From NCBI GenBank assembly GCA_963848335.1, contig CAWKDD010000006.1, positions 124,001 to 188,000 of the forward strand: a stretch of 64,000 nt of DNA, in the 5' to 3' direction. The stretch is from Chersky-840 sp963848335 (GTDB lineage: Bacteria; Actinomycetota; Acidimicrobiia; Acidimicrobiales; UBA8190). Shown here one piece after another: positions 51,093 to 59,247 of the stretch (position 1 is its first letter; each line of letters begins with the position of its first letter). A program made the translations under genes and the position numbers. The notes beneath the pieces were generated by a model, which worked only from the letters and a program-made list of their open reading frames with translations, searched no databases and had not been told where the DNA came from.

Positions 51093-52241
51093 TCAGCCCA
51101 ACCGGTAGAACTCCCGGGCGTTGTCGCACACCATGCGGCGCCGCTCGGCCTCGGGCACGCCCCCCATCGACTCCTCCACGATCCGCCGGCTGTAGGGCCA
51201 GTCGTGGCGGTGGTGCGGGTAGTCGGTGGACCACATCATGTTGTCCACCCCGATCCAGTGCCGCACCGCCACCGCGAACGGCTCGCGGATGAAGGTCACC
51301 TTCCAGTTGCGCCGGAAGTACTCGCTCGGGAGGAGCTGGAGCGTGGCGCCGGTCCACGTCCGGTTGCGCCAGTAGTGGTCGTCCATGTGCTCGAGGAAGT
51401 GCGGCACCCATCCGGCCCCGCACTCCACCGCCACCATCTGCAGGTCGGGAAAGCGGTCGTAGATCCCCGAGTAGATGAACTTCGACATGAACTGCGACGC
51501 GTCGCCCACGGGGCCACCCATCTCGGCCAGCCCGATCTCACGCCCGGCGGAAGCGGCGGCCTTCTGGAACGAACCTGCCGTGCGCTTGCCGGCCTGGCGC
51601 AGACCGCTGTGGATGTGGACGGGGATCTGCTCCTCCTGGGCGGCCTCCCAGAACGGGTCGTCCTCGGCGGAGAGGTTCGAATTGCCCGAGGGGTAGGCCG
51701 AGATGATGACGCCCCGGTACCCCGCCGCCTTGGCGTCGCGCAGCCACTTGACCGAGGTCTGGACGTCGACGCCCGGCATCTGCGCCAGCCCGATGAGCCG
51801 CTCGGGGTCGGCCGCCATGAACTCGTCGTGCATCCAGGTGTTGTAGGCCTCGAGGCCCGCCAGGTGGTAGTCGTCGTCCTCCTGGGCCATGAAGGCGCCC
51901 ATGGTCCGCTGCGAGGGGAACAGCACCTCGGCGTCCACACCGTCGAAGTCCTGCTCCTCGACGCGGGCCTTGCCCATGTAGGACCCCTGCAGGATGGAGT
52001 CGTAGGTCGAGCCGAACCACTCCAGGTCCTCGTAGCGCTTGCCGAAGCGCCCGGCGTTGGTCACCAGTCCGAGGGGCATGGGGGCCGTTCCCGGCACGAG
52101 CTCCCAGGCGTCGCCGCCCTTGGGGTCCTTCACGAGCTTGGGGGCCCGGTCGTGGAACTTCCTGGGCAGGTACTTCGTCCACATGTCGGGCGGCTCGACC
52201 ACGTGCCCGTCCGCCGAGATGAGCCGGTATTCGCGAGCCAT
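51093..52241 (-). CDS. Amidohydrolase-2 (ACMSD-like) family protein
   Basis: 382 residues. RLISADGHVVEPPDMWTKYL, VHIHSGLRQAGKRT, AVECGAGWVPHFLEHMDDHY and WSTDYPHHRHDWPYSRRIVE carry the metal site. Fifth member of this family in the window, standing alone here rather than in a tandem pair. ATG 52241 is 66 bp downstream of a perfect CTGAC-N6-GTCAG site; the crotonase gene lies beyond that site in the same direction. Confidence 0.92.
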   Translation of the reverse strand: MAREYRLISADGHVVEPPDMWTKYLPRKFHDRAPKLVKDPKGGDAWELVPGTAPMPLGLVTNAGRFGKRYEDLEWFGSTYDSILQGSYMGKARVEEQDFDGVDAEVLFPSQRTMGAFMAQEDDDYHLAGLEAYNTWMHDEFMAADPERLIGLAQMPGVDVQTSVKWLRDAKAAGYRGVIISAYPSGNSNLSAEDDPFWEAAQEEQIPVHIHSGLRQAGKRTAGSFQKAAASAGREIGLAEMGGPVGDASQFMSKFIYSGIYDRFPDLQMVAVECGAGWVPHFLEHMDDHYWRNRTWTGATLQLLPSEYFRRNWKVTFIREPFAVAVRHWIGVDNMMWSTDYPHHRHDWPYSRRIVEESMGGVPEAERRRMVCDNAREFYRLG

Positions 52242-52306
52242 CGCACCTCCCCAACCGCCCTCCGAAGGAGGGTCCCGCCGACGCCCGGCCGGGCCACCGG
52301 CATTCT

Positions 52307-52322
52307 CTGACTTCCGTGTCAG
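52307..52322. promoter_or_regulatory. Operator-like palindrome CTGAC-TTCCGT-GTCAG before the amidohydrolase
   Basis: Perfect arms, in the 124-base gap between the crotonase stop (52366) and the amidohydrolase start. The preceding bases TTCT match those before the sites at 9075 and 59175. A GAAAGC/GCTTTC inverted repeat (52347-52359) beside it may end the crotonase transcript. Confidence 0.65.
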
Positions 52323-52365
52323 CTTACTTCGGGGCGCCGGGCCGGAGAAAGCCGCTTTCGGGGCC

Positions 52366-53241
52366 CTAGTAGCCCTTGAACTCCGGGGCCCTGCGCTCGG
52401 CGAAGGCGCGCAACCCCTCCCCGGCGTCGGCGGTCCCCACGATCAGCTCCTGGGCCCAGGCCTCCTCGTCGAAGGCGGTGCGCCGGTCGGACTCGAGCGA
52501 GCGGTTGAGCAGCCACTTGGCCATGCCGATGGCCTTGGTGGGCCCGCTCGCCAGGCGCTGGGCGAGCTCACCGGCGGCGTGTTCGAGCTGCTCGCGCGGC
52601 ACCACCTTGTTGACCAGGCCCAGCGCGGCGGCGTCCCCGGCGTGGAGGTCGTCGCCGAAGAAGACGAGCTCCTTGGCCTTCTGCAGCCCGATCAGCCGGG
52701 GCAGCAGGTAGGCGCCGCCGCCATCGGGGGAGATCCCACGCCGGACGAAGACCTCGATGAAGCGCGCCCCCTCGGCCGCCACCACCAGGTCGCAGGCGAA
52801 GGCGAGGTGGGCCCCGATCCCGGCCGCGGTGCCGTTGACCGCGCCCACCACGGGCTTCTCGCAATCGAGCACCGCCGACACCAGGCGCTGCGCCCCCCGC
52901 CGGATCATGCGCGAGGCGTCGCCCATGATGCGATCGGGGGCGCCCTCGGGCCGGGGCGGGGCCGGGCGACGACCGGCGCGCAGATCGGCGCCGGTGCAGA
53001 AGCCCTCGCCGGTGGCGGTGAGGACCACCGCCCCCACCTCGACCTGGGCGCTGGCGTCCTCGAGGAGCGAGATGACCCGCTCACGCTGGTCAGGGGTGAT
53101 GGCGTTACGCACCTCGGGCCGGTTGAGCGTGATCCACGAGACGCGGTTCTCGACGCGATGCAGCACCTGCTCCTCGAGCGGTTGGTCCGACACGGCCTCG
53201 TCCTCCTCGGGTCTCGGGGCGGTCGTCGAAGAGTGTGCCAT
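52366..53241 (-). CDS. Enoyl-CoA hydratase/isomerase family protein
   Basis: 291 residues. ATG 53241 is chosen for its GAGGAGG; an upstream in-frame ATG would cross the operator. TATGEGFCTGADLRAGRRPA and VVGAVNGTAAGIGAHLAFAC form the oxyanion loops, and RRGISPDGGGAYLLPRLIGL follows, with Asp at the place of one of the two usual catalytic Glu residues. It may therefore be an isomerase rather than a hydratase. Divergent from the DUF35-thiolase-CaiB operon. Confidence 0.9.
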   Translation of the reverse strand: MAHSSTTAPRPEEDEAVSDQPLEEQVLHRVENRVSWITLNRPEVRNAITPDQRERVISLLEDASAQVEVGAVVLTATGEGFCTGADLRAGRRPAPPRPEGAPDRIMGDASRMIRRGAQRLVSAVLDCEKPVVGAVNGTAAGIGAHLAFACDLVVAAEGARFIEVFVRRGISPDGGGAYLLPRLIGLQKAKELVFFGDDLHAGDAAALGLVNKVVPREQLEHAAGELAQRLASGPTKAIGMAKWLLNRSLESDRRTAFDEEAWAQELIVGTADAGEGLRAFAERRAPEFKGY

Positions 53242-53255
53242 GCCGGCCTCCTCGA

Positions 53256-53271
53256 CTGACACCGGTGTCAC
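53256..53271. promoter_or_regulatory. Operator-like palindrome CTGAC-ACCGGT-GTCAC between crotonase and DUF35
   Basis: The 14-base core TGACACCGGTGTCA is fully palindromic; the outer right base differs from the consensus. It lies 15 bp from the crotonase ATG and 23 bp from the DUF35 GTG, with a -10-like TAGGGT at 53281. Confidence 0.6.
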
Positions 53272-53293
53272 ATCACCGGCTAGGGTCTGCGCC

Positions 53294-53701
53294 GTGAACG
53301 CGGCCAAGACACGGCGGATCCCGGTGGTCGACTACCTGGTGCTCGAGGACGACCCCCACCTGGTGGCCCAGGCCTGCACCAGCTGCGGAGCCCTCTTCTT
53401 CGACCGCCGCAACGCCTGTGCGCGCTGCGGCAAGCGGGCCTTCGAGCCCAAGGCGCTGGCCACCACGGGCACGCTCCGGTCCTTCACGATCGTGCACCGG
53501 GCCGCACCCAACGTCCCGGTCCCCTACGTGTCCTCGGTGGTCGAGCTCGACGGCGGAGGGGTGGTGAAGGCCAACATCGTCGACGCCGGGGCCGACGCCG
53601 AGAAGTTCGAGCTGGGGATGGCGTTGCGGCTCACGACCTTCACGTGCGGGACCGACGAGGAAGGCACCGAGGCCGTCGCCTTCGGCTTCACCCCGGCATA
53701 G
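53294..53701 (+). CDS. DUF35/OB-fold zinc-ribbon protein (thiolase partner)
   Basis: 135 residues. VAQACTSCGALFFDRRNACA followed by RCG gives the two CxxC zinc pairs near residues 30-50; SFTIVHRAAPNVPVPYVSSV starts the OB fold. GTG 53294 is the first codon downstream of the operator. The thiolase begins 94 bases on, after a tandem repeat. Presumed acyl-CoA-binding partner of that thiolase. Confidence 0.92.
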   Translation: MNAAKTRRIPVVDYLVLEDDPHLVAQACTSCGALFFDRRNACARCGKRAFEPKALATTGTLRSFTIVHRAAPNVPVPYVSSVVELDGGGVVKANIVDAGADAEKFELGMALRLTTFTCGTDEEGTEAVAFGFTPA

Positions 53702-53731
53702 CGGCGTAGGCGCCCGAGCCCCAGAGCGCGT

Positions 53732-53782
53732 CCCGCCCAGTAGGACAGCCCGCCCAGTAGGACAGCCCGCCCAGTAGGACAG
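53732..53782 (+). repeat. 17-bp tandem repeat (3 copies) after the DUF35 gene
   Basis: CCCGCCCAGTAGGACAG exactly three times, 30 bases after the stop and running into the AAGGAG of the thiolase. Each unit has a TAG in a different frame because 17 is not a multiple of three. Confidence 0.85.
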
Positions 53783-53795
53783 CAAGGAGCGATAC

Positions 53796-55001
53796 ATGGC
53801 AGGAGACGCCTGGATCATCGGGGCTTCCATGACCAAGTTCGGCCGGTACCCCGACAAGGACTCCATCGACCTGGCCAGCGAGGCCGCGCTGGCGGCTCTG
53901 GACGACGCCGGGGCCACCATCCACGACATCCAGATCCTGGCGGCGGGCAGTCTCATGGAGGCGTCGAACATGCTCGGCCAGCGCCTCCAGAAGCAGATCG
54001 GCCAGACCGGCATCCCCGTCTACAACGTGGCCAACGCCTGTGCCACCGGCGCCACCGCGGTGCGCACCGGCATCATGGCCATCAAGGCCGGCGAGGCCGA
54101 CATGGCGCTGGCCGTCGGCGTCGAGCAGATGGGCAAGATGGGCCTGCTGGGCAGCGCCGGCCAGGCGCGCTCGGCGCCGAAGGGATATGAGCCCTCGGGG
54201 CGCTACGGCTCGGTCATGCCGGTGGAGGGCATCCTCGGGACCCAGCTCATGCCGGGCGTGTTCGCCCAGGCGGGCATGGACTACGCCTCGCGCCACGACG
54301 GCGTGGGCTTCGAGCAGTTCGCCAAGGTGGCCGAGAAGAACCACGCCCACTCCTCGCTCAACCCCCTGGCGCAGTACCGCAAGGTGTTCAGCCTCGACGA
54401 GGTCATGGGGTCGGCCATGGTCGCCTACCCCAACACCCTGCTCATGTGCTGCCCCACCGGCGACGGCGCCGCCTCGGTGGTGCTGTGCTCGGACGCCAAG
54501 CTCAAGACCCTCGATCCCGACGTCCGCCGCCGGGCCGTGAAGATCTCCTCCTCGGTGCTCACCTCGGACCCCTATGTCGAGTCCGACACCGCCCAGCCCG
54601 ACGTGAGCACGCTGACCAAGCGGGCGGCGGCGGCGGCCTACGAGGAGGCGGGGGTGTCCCCCCAGGACCTCGACCTGGTGGAGCTGCACGACTGCTTCGC
54701 CACCGCCGAGCTCATCCACTACGAGAACCTCCAGCTGTGCGAGCCCGGGGGTGCGGGGGACTTCATCGACCGGCGCGGCCCGTGGCGCGACGGCGACATC
54801 CCCGTCAACGTGTCGGGCGGGCTCATCTCCAAGGGCCACCCCATCGGCGCCACGGGCGTCGCCAACCTGTTCGAGGTGACCACGCACCTGCGCGGTGAGG
54901 CCGGCGACCGCCAGGTCGAAGGCGCCCGGCTGGGTCTGACCCACGTCATCGGACTGGGATCGGCCTGCGCCGTCCACGTCCTCGAACGCGCCGCCTCCTA
55001 G
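53796..55001 (+). CDS. Thiolase (SCP-x/acetyl-CoA acyltransferase type) with intact catalytic residues
   Basis: 401 residues, ATG 53796. Catalytic Cys82 in YNVANACATGATAV, the His in SKGHPIGATGVANLFE and the Cys in LVELHDCFATAELIHY are present, so this is a genuine thiolase, unlike the other two family members here. AWIIGASMTKFGRYPDKDSI opening is that of actinobacterial lipid-transfer thiolases. Probably shortens a 3-oxoacyl-CoA. In an operon with DUF35 upstream and tandem CaiB 20 bases downstream. Confidence 0.93.
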   Translation: MAGDAWIIGASMTKFGRYPDKDSIDLASEAALAALDDAGATIHDIQILAAGSLMEASNMLGQRLQKQIGQTGIPVYNVANACATGATAVRTGIMAIKAGEADMALAVGVEQMGKMGLLGSAGQARSAPKGYEPSGRYGSVMPVEGILGTQLMPGVFAQAGMDYASRHDGVGFEQFAKVAEKNHAHSSLNPLAQYRKVFSLDEVMGSAMVAYPNTLLMCCPTGDGAASVVLCSDAKLKTLDPDVRRRAVKISSSVLTSDPYVESDTAQPDVSTLTKRAAAAAYEEAGVSPQDLDLVELHDCFATAELIHYENLQLCEPGGAGDFIDRRGPWRDGDIPVNVSGGLISKGHPIGATGVANLFEVTTHLRGEAGDRQVEGARLGLTHVIGLGSACAVHVLERAAS

Positions 55002-55021
55002 CGCCCGGGGAGATCCGCGCC

Positions 55022-57407
55022 GTGCCGGGCGAGGGAGCCGTGCCCGAGGCATTGCTGGCCGGCGTGCGCGTCGTCGACGTGGCCGGGGAGCCCGCGGCCA
55101 TGACGGGACGGATCCTCGCCGATCTCGGGGCCGAGGTGGTGAAGGTCGAGCCGCCCGGCGGCGACCCCCTGCGGGTCGTCCCCCCGCTCGGTCCCGACGG
55201 CACCTCGCTGCGCTTCGCGGCCTGGAGCGCGGGGAAGACCTGCATCGAGTCGAGCGGGCCCGACGACCCCCGTGTGGCCGAGCTCCTGGCCGGCGCCGAC
55301 GTCGTGCTGGGCACCCCGGGCTGGCCCGGCGCGCTCGACCTCGACCCGGCCGCGGCGCCGGGAGCGGTGTGGGTCCTCGTCACCCCGTTCGGGTCGGAGG
55401 GCCCCCGGGCGGCGTGGAGGGCGAGCGACCTCGGCGTGATGGCGTCGACGGGGAACATGTACTGCACGGGGGACCCCGACCGGGCACCGGTGCGGTGCAC
55501 CGAGCCCACGGCCTGGGCCCACGTCGGGCCCGAAGCGGTGGTGGCGGCGTTGAGCGCGCTGGCCTCGGGGCGGCCCCAGGTCGTGGACGTGTCCGCCCAG
55601 GAGGCGGTGATGATCGCATCGATGGGACACGTCGGGCGCTTCCCCCGCACCAAGATGCGCGGCAAGCGCTCGGGGGCGAACGTGGGCATCACCCGCGAGA
55701 TCTGGCCGTGCCAGGACGGGTTCGTGTCCTTTGGGCTGCGCGGTGGCAAGGCGAGGGTCAAGAACCTGCAGACCATCACCCGGCTGGTGGAGGAGGACGG
55801 CCTGGCCACCCCGGCGCTCACGGAGCGGGACTGGACGACCTACGACCACAACCGTGTCGAGCAGGCCGAGCTCGACGCCATCGGGGCACCGATCGCGCAG
55901 TACTTCCTGCGTCACACCATGGCCGAGCTCTACGAGATCGCGGTGCAGACCAACCTCATGCTGGCTCCGGCCAATTCCCCGCGCCAGCTCATCGAGAGCC
56001 GCCAGCTGGCGGCGCGCTCGTTCTTCTGCGCGCTCGGGACCGGCGACACACTTCCCGCGCTCGTTCCTCCACGTCACGAGCCCCGGAGACGCCGTGGCCG
56101 AACCGGGCCCCGACGGGCCGGCCCGGACCGTCGGGGACGCGGGGGTGCCGCGCTGGCCGGCGCGGTCCGCACCGGCGCCGCGCCCCGCCGGTGCCACCTC
56201 GCCCCCGGCGTGGGCGGGGACCAAGATCGTGGAGTTCGGCACCGGCGCGGCCGGGCCCATCGCGGTGCGCTACTTCGCCGAGCACGGCGCCACCGTGGTC
56301 CGGGTCGAGTCGCGCTCGCGCCCCGACTTCCTCCGCACCTACGGCCTGGCGCCGGGCAAGCCGTGCGGGCTCGAAGGGTCCGACATGTTCGACGCCCTCA
56401 ACGTGGGCAAGCTCGGGGTCACGCTCAACCTGAAGCACCCCGAAGGCGTGGCCCTGGCCAAGCGCCTGGTGCAGTGGGCCGACGCCGTGGCGGAGAACTT
56501 CGCCCCCCGGGCCATGCGCAGCTTCGGCCTCGACTACGCGTCGATGGTGGCCGAGAAGCCCGACCTCGTCATGGTGAGCTCGTGCCTGCAGGGCCAGACC
56601 GGGCCGCACAAGGACTACCCCGGCTTCGGGGGGCAGGGCTCTGCGCTCGGGGGTTACAACCTCCTCACGGGCTGGCCCGACCGCGAGCCGGTGGGGCCCT
56701 ACGGGACCATCACCGACTCCCTGGCCCCGCGCTTCGTGGCGAGCGCCCTCGCCGCCGGCCTCCTCTACCGGCGCCGGACGGGGAAGGGCGTGCACCTCGA
56801 CGTGAGCCAGGTCGAGGCGGCCGTGTACTCGCTCACCCCGTGGGTGCTCGACTACGACGTGAACGGCCATGTGGGCTCGCGCCAGGGCAACCGCTCCGAG
56901 CGGGCCGTGCCCCACGGGGCCTTCGCCTGCGCGGGCGAGGACCGCTGGGTGGCCGTGGCGGCGTGGGACGACGACGATTGGGCCCGCCTGGCGCGGGCCA
57001 TGGGCGTCGACGACGACACGGCGCGGCGCTTGGCCGCCTTCGACGCCCGCAAGGCCGCCATCGACGAGGTCGAAGCGCTCGTCTCGACGTGGACGGCGAC
57101 ACGCCGGCCCGAGGACGTGGCCGCCACCTTGCAGGCGGCGGGCATCGAAGCCGTGCCCGTGGCGGATCTGGGCGACGCGTCGGCGGACCCCCAGCTGCAC
57201 CACCGCCACCACTTCGTCACCCTGGAGCACCCCTGCATGGGCGAGTGCGGCTACGAGCGCAACGGGTTCCGCCTGAGCGACGCGCCGACCGGGTTCACCC
57301 GCACGAGCCCCACCTTGGGCGAGCACAACGAGTACGTCCTGGGTGAGGTGCTCGGGCTCGGCGCCGACGAACGCCGGCGCCTGCTCGACGACGGCGTCTT
57401 GGAGTAG
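55022..57407 (+). CDS. Two-domain (tandem) CaiB/BaiF CoA-transferase, one frameshift
   Basis: About 795 residues. The first CaiB domain (LAGVRVVDVAGEPAAMTGRI, LGAEVVKVEPPGGDPLRVV) spans to about residue 350; the second starts GTKIVEFGTGAAGPIAVRYF and contains LKHPEGVALAKRLVQWADAV and GKGVHLDVSQVEAAVYSLTP with the likely catalytic Asp. A frame change near 56045 joins GTGD to HFPRSFLHVTSPGD. Tandem CaiB proteins of this size occur in mycobacteria. The first domain has SAQEAV in place of the DxS/E-type motif and may be non-catalytic. Confidence 0.87.
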
Positions 57408-57621
57408 GGCCACCCGACCCGGGCGGGACCTTGGCGCGCCCGGAGTTGGGTTGGAAAGGTCCGCGGCGGGAAAACCACGGTCAACCCGACCCCGGGCACG
57501 GGGGCAACGGTAGCGGGGTCGGGGCCGCCGGTTTCGCCGGTCCGGGGCGCGCCCCATGGACGGGGGACCTCGAGGGAGTTAATCTAGAACAGGTTCTACT
57601 TTTGGCCGAACGGGAGGTCCC
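57408..57621 (+). promoter_or_regulatory. Intergenic region with a KstR-type palindrome at 57585-57598
   Basis: TAGAAC-AG-GTTCTA, a perfect 14-bp palindrome, fits the TNNAACNNGTTNNA consensus of the cholesterol regulator KstR in mycobacteria. It lies 24 bases before the RibH-like ATG in a locally A+T-rich stretch. Upstream, GGGGC-GC-GCCCC (57544-57555) may end the CaiB transcript. Confidence 0.65.
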
Positions 57622-58101
57622 ATGAGCAGTCCCGACCCAGGACACCGAGACGGCGTCGCGCGCGTGGCGTTCGTGCAGTCCACGTGGCACGAGGAGATCG
57701 TCGACCAGTGCCGTGACGCCTTCCTCGAGGAGATCGCCACCCTGGGGGTGGGGCTCGACCGGATCGACCTCTTCCGGGTCCCGGGCTCCTTCGAGATCCC
57801 CCTCCACGCCAAGCGCCTGGCCGCCAGTGGCCGCTACGCCGCGGTGGTCGGGGCCGGGTTCGTCGTCGACGGGGGCATCTACCGCCACGAGTTCGTGGCC
57901 GAGGCGGTCATCAACGGTCTCATCCGCGTCCAGCTCGACACCGACACACCGGTCATCTCGGTGGTGCTCACCCCGCACCACTTCCACGAGCACGGCCAGC
58001 ACGCCTCGTTCTTCGCCGAGCACTTCAAGGTGAAAGGCGTCGAGGCCGCCCACGCCTGCGCCAGGACCGTGCGGAGCCTGGCCCTGCTCCCCACGGGGTG
58101 A
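57622..58101 (+). CDS. ribH: Lumazine synthase-like protein (RibH2 type)
   Basis: 159 residues. Core motifs of 6,7-dimethyl-8-ribityllumazine synthase: RVAFVQSTWHEEIVDQCRDA, FRVPGSFEIPLHAKRLA and the catalytic-His region PVISVVLTPHHFHEHGQHAS. The VVGAGFVVDGGIYRHEFVAE and LTPHHFHEH segments match the RibH2 (decameric) type rather than the usual GAVIRGxTxHFxY. ATG 57622 follows CGGGAGG. It has no other rib genes near. RibH2 enzymes work weakly in riboflavin synthesis; here it may bind a flavin, or boost FAD supply for the many ACADs. That is inference. Confidence 0.87.
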   Translation: MSSPDPGHRDGVARVAFVQSTWHEEIVDQCRDAFLEEIATLGVGLDRIDLFRVPGSFEIPLHAKRLAASGRYAAVVGAGFVVDGGIYRHEFVAEAVINGLIRVQLDTDTPVISVVLTPHHFHEHGQHASFFAEHFKVKGVEAAHACARTVRSLALLPTG

Positions 58102-58140
58102 TCGCCGTCACCCGTGGCGACACGGGGTGATCGCCCGTCA
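58099..58140. repeat. 29-bp direct repeat starting at the RibH-like stop codon
   Basis: TGATCGCC followed by GTCACCCGTGGCGACACGGGG, then TGATCGCCC at 58128. The first TGA is the gene stop. It lies between convergent genes, and the internal GGTGA/TCACC pair could form a hairpin. Confidence 0.6.
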
Positions 58141-59146
58141 GCCCCCGTCGGCCAGGGAGAGGAGGCCCCCCACGCCTCCGAGCGCACGCAGAAGGTCGTT
58201 GAGGTGCGTGCACGAGGCGATGCCGGTCAGGGTGTCGGGCACCACCCGGGCCAGGTCCCGCACCTCCGATCCCGCCAGCGCGCCCACGGCGTCGGCGGCG
58301 GCAGGGCACTCGGGGAAGGGCAGCACGCGCGGCTCGGCCACGACCGAGCCCACCACGCCGTCGACCCCGGCGACGCGCACGGCGTACTCGTGCAGGACGA
58401 CCTCGTCGCCTCCGCCCTCGCCCACCGTGTCGCGGAACATGGCCCAGATGGCGAAGGTGCCGTCGGGTCCGACGCGGACGTCGATGCAGCGCCGGCGGCG
58501 CATCCAGTCCAGCTCCAGGGGCCCGATGTCGTGCCAGGCGTCGCCGTCGTCACCGGTGAGGGGCGGTGCGGGCGGGCAGTCCTGCATGGGGACGCCGAGC
58601 CCCGCCGCGATGGATGTGGTGGCGGTCCCGCCGCTTCGCCACCCCGAGCACAGGTCGGCCATGCGGTCGAGCGCCCCGGCGGGGGTGAGGGTGCTCGGAT
58701 GGTGCCCGTTGCGGCGGGCCATGCGCATGAGCCCGTAGCCCGAGATCGAGCGCGGCGGCGGGCATGTCGTCGAGCACCTGGCGCAGCAGCGAGCCCGCCT
58801 CCGCGGGTGGCACCACCTCTTCGAGGTGACGGCGAAACCCCCCACCTGCTCTCGTGCCGATCACGGCGTCGGTCCAGGGCGCGGCGGGCGTGGTCGTGAG
58901 CGACTCCAGGCGGCGCGAAATGTCGAAGCCCGCCGCCACGCGCACCTCGGCCATGACGGTGGGGCCGTCGGGCCCGGTGGACGGGGTGCGCAGGTCGCGG
59001 GCCGCGCCCTCCATGGCCAGGGGCGAGCTCCACTGGCCACGCGGCCCGACATCGACGTGCATGGTGCGGCGCACCGACCCCGGCGCCCGGGCCGGGACGT
59101 CGGGGAGGGGGTCGCGCAACGGCGCCGGTGTGCCCTTGGTCACCAC
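58138..59146 (-). CDS. DUF2889 family protein, one frameshift
   Basis: About 335 residues across two frames. N-terminal VDVGPRGQWSSPLAMEGAA; after a frame change near 58745 the family hallmarks follow: LDWMRRRRCIDVRVGPDGTF, MFRDTVGEGGGDEVVLHEYA, RVLPFPECPAAADAVGALAG and GIASCTHLNDLLRALGG. GTG 59146 or the next codon (also GTG) starts it. The family has no assigned function; conserved Cys, His and Asp suggest an enzyme. It shares a promoter region and operator with the thiolase-like gene at 59248. Confidence 0.82.
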
Positions 59147-59174
59147 GCCACGCTACCCTTCGCTCCCGCGTTCT

Positions 59175-59190
59175 CCGACGCCGGCGTCAG
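59175..59190. promoter_or_regulatory. Operator-like palindrome CCGAC-GCCGGC-GTCAG between DUF2889 and thiolase-like gene
   Basis: One mismatch from CTGAC-N6-GTCAG; preceded by TTCT as at 9075 and 52307. It is 29 bp from the DUF2889 start and 58 bp from the thiolase-like start. Confidence 0.5.
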
Positions 59191-59247
59191 GTTTCTGCGG
59201 CGGGTGGCGGGGCGCAACCAGGCAAAGCAGACCGGGAAAGGGGTCTC

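Noticed and set aside
57431..57625. Small 64-codon frame before the RibH-like gene
   Set aside because: Covers the KstR-type palindrome, has no ribosome site or similarity to known folds, and overlaps the next start.
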